64,000 nucleotides of DNA from Citrobacter koseri (GTDB taxonomy: Bacteria; Pseudomonadota; Gammaproteobacteria; Enterobacterales; Enterobacteriaceae), in the NCBI GenBank assembly GCA_900446925.1, contig UAVY01000010.1:310001-374000 (forward strand), given 5' to 3'. The position numbers were made by a program, and so were the translations under genes. Position 1 is the first letter of the stretch. The number at the start of each line of letters is the position of its first letter. Positions 33,911 through 43,976 of the stretch are shown here, one piece after another. A model generated the notes under the pieces. It did no database searches. It was not told the DNA's origin and was given only the letters and a program-made list of their open reading frames with translations.

Positions 33911-33940
33911 GTAGGCCGGATAAGCGCAGCGCCATCCGGC
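33911..33940. repeat. REP element
   Basis: GTAGGCCGGATAAGCG then AGCGCCATCCGGC lies between the convergent ends of cyaA and cyaY, with a degenerate partner near 33874-33890. Confidence 0.85.
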
Positions 33941-33948
33941 AATAAAAC

Positions 33949-34269
33949 TTAGCGGAAGCTCACCGCTTCTCCAGCCTGTTGTGTCGCGGCCTGCTCCAGC
34001 AGATCCCAGAAGGTTTCGCCGCTGCGATCGCAAATCCATTCGTCGCCTTTCAGGTCAAAATGGTAGCCGCCCTGTTTGGTCGCCAGCCATACCTGGTGCA
34101 GCGGCTCCTGACGGTTGATGATGATTTTGCTGCCGTTTTCAAAGGTAATGGTTAGCACGCCGCCGTTGATTTCGCAGTCGATATCGCTGTCGCCGTCCCA
34201 GTCGTCCAGACGTTCTTCAATGGTCATCCACAGGGTGTCTGCGAGGCGATGAAATTCACTGTCGTTCAT
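33949..34269 (-). CDS. cyaY: Frataxin-like iron-sulfur assembly protein CyaY
   Basis: CyaY binds iron through an acidic ridge and slows IscS during Fe-S cluster assembly. The 106 residues show the acidic helix ([32 protein letters not shown]) and the frataxin sheet motif ([20 protein letters not shown]). It lies opposite to cyaA and lptM. The frame is intact. Confidence 0.97.
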   Translation of the reverse strand: MNDSEFHRLADTLWMTIEERLDDWDGDSDIDCEINGGVLTITFENGSKIIINRQEPLHQVWLATKQGGYHFDLKGDEWICDRSGETFWDLLEQAATQQAGEAVSFR

Positions 34270-34407
34270 TGTTGTTTCCCGTTTTTTACGTGATGGCGGC
34301 AGTATAACCTGGAAGAATTCATGATGCAGTTTTCAGCCAACTCTTGCTTTTACGTCTTCTCCTGCGATGATAGAAAACAGAAAGCATGAACTTACAGGCA
34401 ATCCATA

Positions 34408-34611
34408 ATGAAAAATGTGTTTCAGGCACTCGCTGTACTTCTCACTCTGTTCAGCCTGACCGGCTGCGGTCTGAAAGGCCCGCTCTATTTTCCACCTGCT
34501 GACAAAAACGCGCCGCCGCCGACGCATGAGGTTGATTCACAAATCCAATCGACGACGCCCGATCAAAACGATCGCGCTACGGGAGACGGCCCTTCTCAGG
34601 TGAACTATTGA
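34408..34611 (+). CDS. lptM: LPS assembly lipoprotein LptM (YifL)
   Basis: This is a 67-residue lipoprotein: signal helix MKNVFQALAVLLTLFSLTGC with lipobox LTGC (Cys20), then a GLKGPLYFPP motif and a disordered Pro/Thr/Gln tail. YifL was renamed LptM after work showing it binds the LptD-LptE translocon and promotes correct LptD disulfides. It precedes dapF in the same direction. The frame is intact. Confidence 0.94.
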   Translation: MKNVFQALAVLLTLFSLTGCGLKGPLYFPPADKNAPPPTHEVDSQIQSTTPDQNDRATGDGPSQVNY

Positions 34612-34647
34612 CGGTACGTTTCTGTCCCCGCGTAAATGGAGTGAATG

Positions 34648-35473
34648 ATGCAATTCTCTAAAATGCATGGCCTTGGCAACGATTTTATGGTCGTCGACGC
34701 GGTAACGCAGAATGTCTTTTTCTCCGCCGGAGTTGATCCGCCGCCTGTCAGACAGGCATCTGGGCGTGGGGTTCGACCAGCTTCTGGTTGTCGAGCCTCC
34801 TTACGATCCTGAACTGGATTTTCATTACCGCATCTTCAACGCCGATGGCAGCGAAGTGTCGCAGTGCGGTAACGGCGCCCGCTGCTTTGCGCGATTTGTG
34901 CGTCTGAAAGGGCTGACCAATAAGCGCGATATCCGCGTCAGCACGGCCAATGGCCGGATGGTGCTGAGCGTCACAGATGATGAGCTGGTGCGGGTGAACA
35001 TGGGTGAGCCAAACTTTGAACCCGCGCAGGTTCCTTTTCGCGCCAACAAAGCGGAAAAGACCTATATTATGCGAGCGGCCGAGCAGACAATATTGTGCGG
35101 CGTGGTTTCAATGGGGAACCCGCACTGCGTGATTCAGGTCGATAATATCGACACGGCGGCAGTCGAAACGCTGGGACCGGTTCTGGAAAGCCATGAACGT
35201 TTTCCAGAACGAGCGAATATTGGGTTTATGCAGGTTGTGAAGCGCGAGCATATCCGATTACGCGTTTATGAACGTGGGGCAGGAGAAACTCAGGCCTGCG
35301 GCAGCGGCGCATGCGCCGCCGTTGCGGTGGGTATTCAGCAGGGTTTGCTGGCAGAAGAAGTACGCGTGGAATTACCTGGCGGTCGCCTTGATATCGCCTG
35401 GAAAGGCCCGGGTCATCCGTTGTATATGACTGGCCCGGCGGCACATGTCTACGACGGATTTATTCATCTATGA
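34648..35473 (+). CDS. dapF: Diaminopimelate epimerase (one apparent +1 indel)
   Basis: DapF converts LL- to meso-diaminopimelate for lysine and peptidoglycan. The catalytic cysteines lie in QCGNGARC and ACGSGACA. One extra C at 34733-34734 shifts frame after 28 codons; corrected it has 274 residues ending HVYDGFIHL. Of two adjacent ATGs the second (34648, [10 protein letters not shown]) is the family start. The stop overlaps the yigA ATG by four bases. Confidence 0.96.
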
Positions 35474-36178
35474 AGCAACCAGGGGAAGAACTACAGGAAA
35501 CACAGATGGAACTGGACGACCGGGCGGTCGTCGATTATCTACTGCGTAACCCTGAGTTTTTTATCCGTAATGCGCGCGCCGTTGAGGCGATGCGCGTTCC
35601 GCATCCCCGTGCGGGGTACGGTGTCGCTTGTTGAGTGGCACATGGCCCGCGCCCGGAATCATATCCATGTTCTTGAAGAGAACATGACGCTGCTAATGGA
35701 ACAGGCGAATGCCAACGAAAGCCTGTTCTACCGTCTGCTGCATTTGCAGGGACGGCTGGTTTCCGCCAGTAGCCTGGATGAAATGCTGATGCGTTTTCAT
35801 CGCTGGGCGCGGGAGCTGGGGCTGGCGGGCGCGACCATCCGGCTGTTTCCCGATCGCTGGCGACTCGGCGCGCCGTCGAATCATACCCATCTGGCGTTAA
35901 GCCGTCAGGCCTTTGAACCGCTGCGTATCCAGCGTCTGGGGCAGGCGCAACACTATCTTGGCCCATTGAATGGCCCGGAACTGCTGGTGGTGCTGCCTGA
36001 AGCCAAAGCGATTGGCTCGGTGGCGATGTCGATGCTGGGGCGTGATGGCGATCTGGGGGTCATACTCTTCAGTAGCCGCGATGTGCATCATTACCAGCAG
36101 GGGCAGGGGACACAGTTACTGCAAGAAATCGCCTTGATGTTGCCGGAACTGCTGGAGCGCTGGATTGAACGTGTATGA
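35470..36178 (+). CDS. yigA: DUF484 family protein YigA (one apparent +1 indel)
   Basis: This is a GAF-like DUF484 protein of unknown function that is always next to xerC in enterobacteria. After removal of one extra C at 35605-35608 it has 235 residues: an N-terminal helical part ([20 protein letters not shown]), a short coiled coil ([17 protein letters not shown]) and a C-terminal GAF-like domain ending LLERWIERV. It overlaps dapF and xerC by four bases each, so dapF-yigA-xerC-yigB is a coupled operon. Confidence 0.93.
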
Positions 36179-37078
36179 CCGAATTATCGCTTTCTCAGGA
36201 CGTTGCGCGCTTCTTGCGTTACCTGGGCGTAGAACGGCAACTTAGCCCCATTACGCTACTGAACTATCAGCGTCAGCTTGATGCCATTATCGCTTTAGCC
36301 GGAGAAACCGGTCTGCAAAGCTGGCAACAATGTGACGCTGCGATGGTGCGCGCTTTCGCGGTACGCAGCCGCCGTAAAGGGTTAGGGCCCGCCAGCCTGG
36401 CGTTGCGCCTCTCTGCTTTACGCAGTTTCTTTGACTGGCTGGTGAGCCAGGGTGAACTCAACGCTAATCCGGCGAAAGGCGTCTCTGCGCCGAAAGCGCC
36501 TCGTCACCTGCCGAAAAATATCGACGTGGATGATATCAACCGCCTGCTGGATATCGACCTCAACGATCCGCTTGCCGTGCGCGATCGGGCGATGCTGGAG
36601 GTGATGTATGGCGCGGGGTTGCGTTTGTCTGAACTGGTGGGGTTAGACATCAAACACCTCGATCTCGATACGGGCGAAGTGTGGGTGATGGGGAAGGGCA
36701 GCAAAGAACGGCGTCTGCCCATTGGCCGCAATGCGGTGGCGTGGATTGAGCATTGGCTGGATCTGCGCGGCCTGTTCGGCAGCGATGACGATGCGCTGTT
36801 TCTCTCAAAGCTCGGGAAACGGATCTCCGCGCGCAATGTACAAAAACGGTTTGCGGAGTGGGGCATTAAGCAAGGGCTGAATAGCCATGTCCATCCGCAT
36901 AAACTGCGTCACTCGTTCGCGACCCATATGCTGGAGTCGAGCGGCGACCTGCGCGGCGTGCAGGAGCTGTTAGGCCATGCCAATCTGTCCACCACGCAAA
37001 TCTATACTCATCTTGATTTTCAACACCTGGCCTCGGTGTACGATGCGGCGCATCCACGCGCCAAAACGGGGGAAATAA
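36175..37078 (+). CDS. xerC: Tyrosine recombinase XerC (one apparent +1 indel near the stop)
   Basis: XerC acts with XerD at dif to resolve chromosome dimers. The N-terminal SAM-like domain is followed by the catalytic domain with the Arg in [23 protein letters not shown] (His, Arg), [14 protein letters not shown] (His and nucleophile Tyr). One extra A in 37063-37066 hides the true TAA (37076-37078) and artificially fuses it to yigB in the read frame. Corrected it has 300 residues ending RAKRGK. The stop shares a base with the yigB ATG. Confidence 0.95.
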
Positions 37079-37793
37079 TGCGTTTTTACCGGCCTTTGGG
37101 ACACATCTCAGCACTCACGTTCGATCTGGATGACACCCTTTATGATAACCGTCCGGTTATCCTGCGCACCGAGCAGGAAGCGCTCACCTTTGTGCAAAAC
37201 TACCATCCTGCGCTGCGTACATTGCAGAATGCCGACCTGTATCGCCTGCGTCAGGCGGTACGCGAAGCAGAGCCGGAAATTTATCATGATGTGACGCGAT
37301 GGCGTCATCGCGCCGTGGAGCGCGCCATGCTGGAAGCGGGCCTGTCGGCGGAAGAGGCAATGGCGGGGCGAACGCCGCGATGATCAATTTCGCAAAGTGG
37401 CGCAGCCGTATCGATGTTCCGCAAGTGACGCATGACACGCTGAAGCGGCTTGCAAAAAAATGGCCGCTGGTGGCCATTACTAACGGCAATGCGCAGCCGG
37501 AACTGTTTGGGCTGGGCGATTACTTCGAATTTGTGCTGCGCGCAGGCCCGGACGGGCGCTCTAAACCGTTCAGCGACATGTACTCTCTGGCGGCGGAGAA
37601 GCTCAACATGCCGATCGGCGAGATCCTCCACGTCGGCGACGATCTGACGACCGATGTCGCCGGGGCGATCCGCTGTGGAATGCAGGCCTGCTGGATCAAA
37701 CCAGAAAATGCCGACCTGATGCAGACCACTGACAGCCGTTTACTGCCGCATATCGAAATTTCACGGTTGGCATCTTTGACCTCGCTGATATAA
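37078..37793 (+). CDS. yigB: HAD phosphatase YigB (one apparent -1 indel)
   Basis: YigB is a cytoplasmic HAD-family phosphatase active on FMN and sugar phosphates in E. coli. Motif I is [11 protein letters not shown], motif [10 protein letters not shown], with the Lys in [10 protein letters not shown] and motif [14 protein letters not shown] is missing from the run 37365-37368 (GANAAMI expected); corrected it has 238 residues ending LASLTSLI. It is the last gene of the dapF operon. Confidence 0.94.
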
Positions 37794-37805
37794 TCACCAG
37801 CAGTA

Positions 37806-37821
37806 TTGTATATATACCCAG
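37806..37821 (+). promoter_or_regulatory. LexA (SOS) box of uvrD
   Basis: TTGTATATATACCCAG matches the E. coli uvrD SOS box CTGTATATATACCCAG except for the first base. Its place 59 bp before the uvrD ATG agrees with known LexA control of uvrD. The C-to-T change in the first half-site may weaken it or be a base-call error. Confidence 0.8.
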
Positions 37822-37827
37822 CTTTTT

Positions 37828-37853
37828 GGCGGATGGCGCTGCGCTTATCCGCC
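37828..37853. repeat. REP-like palindrome in the uvrD 5' UTR
   Basis: GGCGGATGGCGCTGCGC then TTATCCGCC forms a REP-type hairpin between the SOS box and the uvrD start, so it would lie in the uvrD leader RNA, an unusual position for a REP. Confidence 0.6.
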
Positions 37854-37879
37854 CAACACACTTTTACGCGGCGGTGCCA

Positions 37880-40045
37880 ATGGACGTTTCTTACCTGCTC
37901 GAAAGCCTTAATGATAAACAGCGCGAAGCGGTGGCTGCGCCACGTAGCAACATGCTGGTGCTGGCGGGAGCGGGGAGCGGCAAAACCCGCGTGCTGGTTC
38001 ACCGTATCGCCTGGCTGCTGAGCGTAGAGAATAATTCGCCCTATTCCATTATGGCCGTTACCTTCACCAATAAGGCGGCGGCGGAAATGCGCCACCGTAT
38101 CGGTCAGTTAATGGGGACCACGCAGGGCGGGATGTGGGTCGGCACCTTCCACGGTCTGGCGCACCGTCTGCTGCGCGCGCACCATATGGACGCCAACCTG
38201 CCGCAGGATTTCCAGATCCTCGACAGCGAAGATCAGCTGCGCCTGCTCAAGCGCCTTATTAAAGCGATGAACCTTGACGAGAAGCAGTGGCCGCCGCGCC
38301 AGGCGATGTGGTACATCAACAGCCAGAAAGACGAAGGGCTGCGTCCGCACCATATTCAGAGCTACGGCAACCCGGTGGAGCAGACCTGGCAGAAGGTTTA
38401 CCAGGCCTATCAGGAAGCGTGCGATCGCGCAGGGCTGGTGGACTTTGCCGAACTGCTGCTGCGCGCGCATGAATTGTGGCTCAACAAGCCGCATATCCTT
38501 CAGCACTACCGTGAACGTTTTACCAATATCCTGGTGGACGAATTCCAGGATACCAACAACATCCAGTATGCGTGGGTTCGTCTGCTGGCAGGCGATACCG
38601 GCAAAGTGATGATCGTCGGCGATGATGACCAGTCTATTTACGGCTGGCGCGGGGGCGCAGGTGGAGAACATCCAGCGTTTCCTCAAGGATTTCCCGGGCG
38701 CGGAAACCATTCGTCTGGAGCAGAATTACCGCTCGACCAGCAACATCCTCAGCGCGGCGAACACCCTGATTGAAAACAACAATGGCCGTCTGGGGAAAAA
38801 GCTGTGGACCGATGGCATTGATGGCGAACCGATTTCACTCTATTGCGCGTTTAATGAGCTGGATGAAGCGCGTTTTGTCGTTAACCGCATCAAAACCTGG
38901 CAGGACAACGGCGGGGCGCTGGAACAGTGCGCCATTCTCTATCGCAGCAACGCCCAGTCGCGCGTGCTGGAAGAGGCGCTGTTGCAGGCCAGTATGCCGT
39001 ACCGTATTTATGGCGGTATGCGCTTCTTCGAACGTCAGGAAATTAAAGATGCGCTCTCCCTATCTGCGCCTGATCGCCAATCGTAATGATGATGCGGCGT
39101 TTGAGCGCGTGGTGAACACCCCGACGCGCGGTATTGGCGATCGCACGCTGGACGTTGTGCGCCAGACCTCGCGCGACCGTCAGTTAACCTTGTGGCAGGC
39201 GTGCCGCGAGCTGTTGCAGGAGAAAGCGCTGGCTGGCCGCGCCGCAAGCGCCCTGCAACGCTTTATCGAGCTAATTGACGCGCTGGCGCAGGAGACGACA
39301 GATATGCCGCTGCATGTTCAGACCGATCGGGTGATTAAAGACTCGGGTCTGCGCATGATGTACGAGCAGGAAAAAGGCGAGAAAGGCCAGACGCGTATTG
39401 AGAACTTAGAAGAACTGGTGACGGCGACGCGCCAGTTCAGCTACAACGAAGAAGATGAAGACCTGATGCCGTTGCAGGCGTTTCTCTCTCACGCCGCGCT
39501 GGAAGCGGGAGAAGGGCAGGCGGATACGTGGCAGGATGCGGTTCAACTGATGACCTTGCACTCGGCGAAAGGGCTGGAGTTTCCGCAGGTGTTCATCGTC
39601 GGCATGGAAGAGGGGATGTTCCCCAGCCAGATGTCGCTGGATGAAGGCGGGCGCCTTGAAGAAGAGCGTCGCCTGGCCTACGTCGGCGTAACCCGCGCGA
39701 TGCAGAAGCTGACGTTGACCTATGCGGAAACTCGCCGTCTGTATGGCAAAGAGGTCTACCACCGCCCGTCGCGCTTTATCGGCGAATTGCCGGAAGACTG
39801 TGTGGAAGAAGTGCGGCTGCGTGCCACGGTCAGTCGTCCGGTGAGTCACCAGCGGATGGGAACCCCGATGGCGGAAAACGACACCGGGTACAAGCTGGGA
39901 CAGCGCGTGCGTCACCCGAAATTCGGTGAAGGCACGATCGTCAATCTGGAAGGCAGCGGTGAACATACCCGGTTGCAAATCGCGTTTCAGGGGGCAGGGC
40001 ATTAAATGGTTTGTTGCTTCTTATGTTCAATTCGAAAATGCGTAA
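37880..40045 (+). CDS. uvrD: DNA helicase II UvrD (three apparent +1 indels)
   Basis: UvrD is the 3'-5' helicase of nucleotide excision and mismatch repair. MDVSYLLESLNDKQREAV starts at 37880. Motifs: [64 protein letters not shown]. Extra bases lie at 38651-38655 (G), 39058-39060 (C) and 39990-39994 (G). The last one creates a premature TAA; corrected, the protein runs to TAA at 40043-40045, ending WFVASYVQFENA, and has 720 residues as in E. coli. Confidence 0.96.
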
Positions 40046-40090
40046 CTTTCAGAAAAATATCATTATTTTGTAATAATCTGCTAGCCTTAT

Positions 40091-40121
40091 ACGCTGAAGG
40101 GCAATAATTGTTCTTCAGCGT
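40091..40121. terminator. Inverted repeat after uvrD, possible terminator
   Basis: ACGCTGAAG and CTTCAGCGT (9 bp, perfect) flank 13 bases, 45 bp after the uvrD stop. Only a short T stretch follows, so termination is plausible but weakly supported. Confidence 0.45.
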
Positions 40122-40132
40122 TTCGTTGCGTG

Positions 40133-40161
40133 TTGACGTCAAATTTTTGCTGGCGTAACAT
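40133..40161 (+). promoter_or_regulatory. Putative corA promoter
   Basis: TTGACG (40133-40138) and TAACAT (40156-40161) are spaced 17 bp apart, placing a start near 40168 and a leader of about 240 nt before corA. Confidence 0.55.
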
Positions 40162-40193
40162 GCGCGCACGATTACGCTAAGAGGACATTCGCC

Positions 40194-40250
40194 TTGGACA
40201 CACCCAGTAGATGCTGGCTCATTATCCTGTCATTCAGGATCAACTCCTAA
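40194..40250 (+). CDS. corL: CorL-type leader peptide of corA
   Basis: A TTG-initiated 18-codon frame (MDTPSRCWLIILSFRINS) is preceded by AGAGGA nine to ten bases upstream. Its TAA lies inside the left arm of the hairpin 40247-40278. Salmonella corA has a short leader ORF, corL, whose translation controls rho-dependent termination in the corA leader; position and size suit that role. Identification rests on context and memory of that system. Confidence 0.65.
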   Translation: MDTPSRCWLIILSFRINS

Positions 40251-40278
40251 GGCTATCCCTTTTTGCTGATAGCCTTAG
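40247..40278 (+). promoter_or_regulatory. 11-bp hairpin in the corA leader
   Basis: CTAAGGCTATC and GATAGCCTTAG form a perfect 11-bp stem with a ten-base T-rich loop. It begins at the corL stop codon, so ribosomes finishing corL would melt or mask it. The remaining leader to 40405 holds C/T-rich, poorly structured sequence, as expected of a rho-loading site. No other gene is seen in this 360-bp gap. Confidence 0.6.
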
Positions 40279-40405
40279 CGGTTGTCAGCGACCTTCTCTT
40301 TTTTCCCGTCGCGCTGAGTCAGGCTGTTTAATGGTCTGAAACCCAATTTGTTTCTGTGTGCCCACCCGAACTGTCCGATATTTTTAAGCATTGGGAGTCC
40401 CGGTC

Positions 40406-41356
40406 ATGCTGAGCGCATTTCAACTGGAAAATAATCGACTGACCCGGCTGGAAGTCGAAGAGTCACAAACCCTGATTGATGCCGTATGGGTCGATTTGGT
40501 CGAACCGGACGACGACGAGCGACTGCGCGTACAATCTGAACTGGGCCAAAGCCTGGCGACACGTCCTGAACTGGAAGACATCGAAGCATCCGCGCGTTTC
40601 TTTGAAGACGAAGACGGGCTGCACATCCACTCCTTTTTCTTTTTCGAAGATGCGGAAGACCACGCCGGTAACTCCACGGTGGCATTCACCATTCGCGATG
40701 GCCGCCTGTTTACGCTGCGTGAACGCGAACTGCCCGCTTTCCGTTTGTACCGTATGCGCGCCCGTAACCAGGCGATGGTGGACGGCAATGCCTATGAATT
40801 ACTGCTCGACCTGTTTGAAACCAAAATCGAACAGCTGGCGGATGAAATTGAAAACATCTACAGCGATCTGGAAGAACTGAGCCGAGTGATCATGGAAGGG
40901 CATCAGGGCGATGAATATGACGAAGCGCTCTCCACGCTGGCGGAACTGGAAGATATCGGCTGGAAAGTTCGCTTATGTCTGATGGATACCCAGCGCGCGC
41001 TCAACTTCCTGGTGCGCAAGGCGCGTCTTCCGGGGGGGCAACTGGAGCAGGCGCGTGAGATCCTGCGCGATATCGAGTCCCTGCTGCCGCACAACGAATC
41101 CCTGTTCCAGAAGGTGAACTTCCTGATGCAGGCGGCGATGGGCTTCATCAACATCGAGCAGAACCGCATTATCAAGATCTTCTCGGTGGTATCTGTAGTG
41201 TTCCTGCCGCCGACGCTGGTGGCGTCCAGCTATGGGATGAACTTTGAGTTTATGCCGGAGCTGAAGTGGAGCTTTGGTTACCCTGGCGCGATTATCTTTA
41301 TGATCCTTGCGGGTCTGGCGCCGTATTTGTACTTCAAGCGTAAGAACTGGCTGTAA
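40406..41356 (+). CDS. corA: Magnesium/cobalt channel CorA
   Basis: CorA is the pentameric inner-membrane Mg2+ channel. The 316 residues comprise a large acidic cytoplasmic funnel, a long stalk helix and two C-terminal membrane helices; the signature YGMN before the second helix ([13 protein letters not shown]) and the basic end FKRKNWL are present. The ATG at 40406 ([10 protein letters not shown]) is chosen over one five codons earlier. The frame is intact. Confidence 0.98.
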   Translation: MLSAFQLENNRLTRLEVEESQTLIDAVWVDLVEPDDDERLRVQSELGQSLATRPELEDIEASARFFEDEDGLHIHSFFFFEDAEDHAGNSTVAFTIRDGRLFTLRERELPAFRLYRMRARNQAMVDGNAYELLLDLFETKIEQLADEIENIYSDLEELSRVIMEGHQGDEYDEALSTLAELEDIGWKVRLCLMDTQRALNFLVRKARLPGGQLEQAREILRDIESLLPHNESLFQKVNFLMQAAMGFINIEQNRIIKIFSVVSVVFLPPTLVASSYGMNFEFMPELKWSFGYPGAIIFMILAGLAPYLYFKRKNWL

Positions 41357-41360
41357 TATT

Positions 41361-41430
41361 GCGCCCGGTGGCGCGTCGCTTACCGGGCCTACCGATCCCG
41401 TAGGCCGGATAAGCGTAGCGCCATCCGGCA
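41361..41430. repeat. REP/BIME element
   Basis: Two REP units (GCGCCCGGTGGCGCG with TTACCGGGCC, then GTAGGCCGGATAAGCG with GCGCCATCCGGC) lie between convergent corA and rarD. Confidence 0.85.
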
Positions 41431-41435
41431 CGCTT

Positions 41436-42330
41436 TTATCCTCGAACTTTGCGTCTTTGTGTATAAATCGCATCCATCACAAAAATCGCCAGCGCCACCC
41501 AAATAAAGGCGAACGTCACCATCTTATCGGCGCCCGGTATTTCTCCATAGAACGTCACGGCCAGCAGGAACATCAGGGTTGGGCCAATGTACTGGAAAAA
41601 ACCCAGCGTGGAGAGGCGCAGGCGCGTCGCCGCCCCGGTAAAGCACAGCAGCGGTACCGTGGTGACGATACCTGCCGCAATCAGCAACAGATTCAGCGAC
41701 AGCGGATTCTGCCCCATATGGCTGGTTGGGCTATCCGCGATGCCAAACAGATAAATCGCGGCGACCGGCAATAGCCACAGCGTTTCGATCAGCATCCCCG
41801 TTTGTGCTTCAACCGCAATCTTCTTACGTACCAGGCCGTAAAACGCAAAGCTAAACGCCAGCCCCAGTGCGATGATCGGCAGAGAGCCGAAGGTCCAGAG
41901 CTGCACCAGTACGCCGCAGGCCGCCAGAATCACCGCCAGCCACTGCATACGACGGAAGCGCTCGCCGAGGAACAGCATTCCCAGCAGAATGTTAACCAGC
42001 GGGTTAATAAAATACCCCGAGGCTGGCTTCCAGCATATGGTGGTTATTGACCGCCCAGATAAAGAGCAGCCAGTTTCCACCGATCAGCACGGCTGACAGC
42101 GCCAGCATGAAAATTTTCTTCGGCGTTTGCAGCAGTGTTTTAACGCCAGACCACTGGCGGCTGATGCTCATTAGCGCGATCATAAAGAAAAATGACCAGA
42201 TCACGCGGTGCGTCAGGATCTCGTCTGCGGGCACGTAGTAAATCAGTTTGAAGTACGCGGGTGCGATGCCCCAAATAAAATAGGCGGCAAGAGCGAGTAA
42301 CACGCCCTGCCGCGTTTGCTTAGCATCCAT
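41436..42330 (-). CDS. rarD: RarD, EamA/DMT-family transporter (one apparent +1 indel)
   Basis: This is an inner-membrane protein of the RarD subfamily of drug/metabolite transporters, with about ten membrane helices (YFIWGIAPAYFKLIYYV, LGFFQYIGPTLMFLLAV). Its substrate is not established. An extra G in the C run 42014-42017 shifts it after about 100 codons; corrected length 297 residues. It starts MDAKQTRQGVLLALAAY. Confidence 0.93.
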
Positions 42331-42373
42331 CGGGAAAACTCATATCAGAAATGTAACAACAGTTTACCTGTTT

Positions 42374-42847
42374 TTATCCCACCATATAAGTTGCGGTCGC
42401 ACTGGCAATGTAAAGCTGTTCTTCGTTGTGCAGTTCCACACGCGCCACAGCCGACTTTATTGCCCGCGCGCAACAGGCTGCTGGTGGCGGTGAAGCGGTT
42501 GCCTCTGCCCGGGCGCAGGTAGTCAACGCGCAGATCGATAGTTCCCATAACGCGACATGCGCTGGCGTAGCTCGTCTTCGCTGATGGTCTCATGGCGGGT
42601 CAGCGTGCTGCCCACGCACACCAGTCCGGCGGCGACGTCCAGCGCGGAGGCGATTCACCCCCCACCGTTGTAAAATACTTTGCGCCCAGTTGCCTACCAT
42701 CATCGGCTGATTGTTAAAGGCCAGTTGGGCAAACTCCTTTTCATAGCGTTCCAGCTCCAGTCCTAATGCCCGGTTAAAAGGCATATGGTAAACAAACATC
42801 TCGCCCACCAGTTTCAGGGCCTGCTCAGCGGTAAGTACGGAAGACAT
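42374..42847 (-). CDS. yigI: Hotdog-fold thioesterase YigI (cluster of apparent indels)
   Basis: YigI is a hotdog-fold protein described in E. coli as an acyl-CoA thioesterase. Readable parts are [46 protein letters not shown] and the end ATATYMVG. Within 42656-42672 four extra bases occur (one A, two G, one A), plus one near 42548 and one near 42453. All six cancel to frame and give 155 residues, the E. coli length. This is the densest error cluster in the window. Confidence 0.88.
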
Positions 42848-43014
42848 ACGATTCCAGACACTCCATTAGTTAATGAAATGTTGATATTATGCTTCTTATT
42901 TGTTGTTTTCTACTTTAAGAGAGGATAACTAAACAGGGATTAAGTAAGTATGTAGAATGGCTGGCAGATAATTATACCATTCAACACTTATTGCGTTCAG
43001 GAGAACACGACCGG

Positions 43015-43886
43015 ATGCGGGCGATTTTGGGTTGGTTATTACCAGCAGCAATGATGCCATTGGCTGTATATGCGCAGGAAGCGACAGTGAAAGAAATTCA
43101 TGACGCGCCTGCGGTACAGGGCAGTATTATCGCAAACATGTTGCAGGTGCATGATAATCCCTTCACGCTTTATCCTTATGATACGAACTACCTGATCTAC
43201 ACCAATACCAGCGATCTGAACAAAGAAGCGATCAGCTCTTATAATTGGTCTGAAAACGCGCGCAAAGACGAAGTGAAGTTTCAGCTGAGCCTGGCCTTCC
43301 CGTTCTGGCGTGGGATTGTTGGGCCAAACTCCGGTGCTGGGGGCGTCGTATACGCAGAAATCCTGGTGGCAGTTGTCCAACAGCGAAGAGTCTTCGCCGT
43401 TTCGTGAGACTAACTACGAACCGCAGTTGTTCCTCGGCTTTGCCACGGATTACCACTTTGCAGGCTGGACGCTGCGCGATGTGGAGATGGGGTATAACCA
43501 TAACTCCAACGGGCGTTCCGATCCGACTTCGCGGAGCTGGAACCGCTTGTATACGCGTCTGATGGCGCAAAACGGTAACTGGCTGATGGAAGTGAAACCG
43601 TGGTACGTCGTTGGCGGCACCGGCGATAACCCCGATATCACTAAAATATATGGGCTACTATCAGCTTAAAATCGGCTATCACCTGGGAGATGCGGTGCTG
43701 AGCGCGAAGGGTCAGTACAACTGGAATACCGGTTACGGCGGGGCGGAAGTGGGGTTAAGTTACCCGATGACGAAACATGTGCGTCTCTATACCCAGGTAT
43801 ACAGCGGCTATGGCGAATCGTTAATCGACTATAACTTTAATCAGACGCGTGTCGGCGTGGGTGTTATGCTGAATGACATATTCTGA
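43015..43886 (+). CDS. pldA: Outer membrane phospholipase A (two apparent +1 indels)
   Basis: PldA (OMPLA) is a twelve-stranded beta barrel that hydrolyses phospholipids misplaced in the outer leaflet. The signal peptide is MRAILGWLLPAAMMPLAVYA, cleaved before QEATVKE. The active-site His and Ser are in GYNHNSNGRSDPTSRSW. Extra bases at 43333-43334 and 43643-43646; corrected it has 289 residues and ends with the barrel motif VGVGVMLNDIF. The start is set by CAGGAG and the signal peptide. Confidence 0.95.
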
Positions 43887-43929
43887 TCTGCGCAATGATT
43901 GTGTTTAAAACATTGCAGTTTCTTTCGCA

Positions 43930-43956
43930 GGCGCTGAAAATAGCGCCTGTTTTTAT
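43930..43956 (+). terminator. Intrinsic terminator between pldA and recQ
   Basis: CAGGCGCT, loop GAAAAT and AGCGCCTG are followed by five T residues, 44 bp after the pldA stop and just before recQ. Confidence 0.85.
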
Positions 43957-43976
43957 TTCAGGCAAACGGGGTTAAT

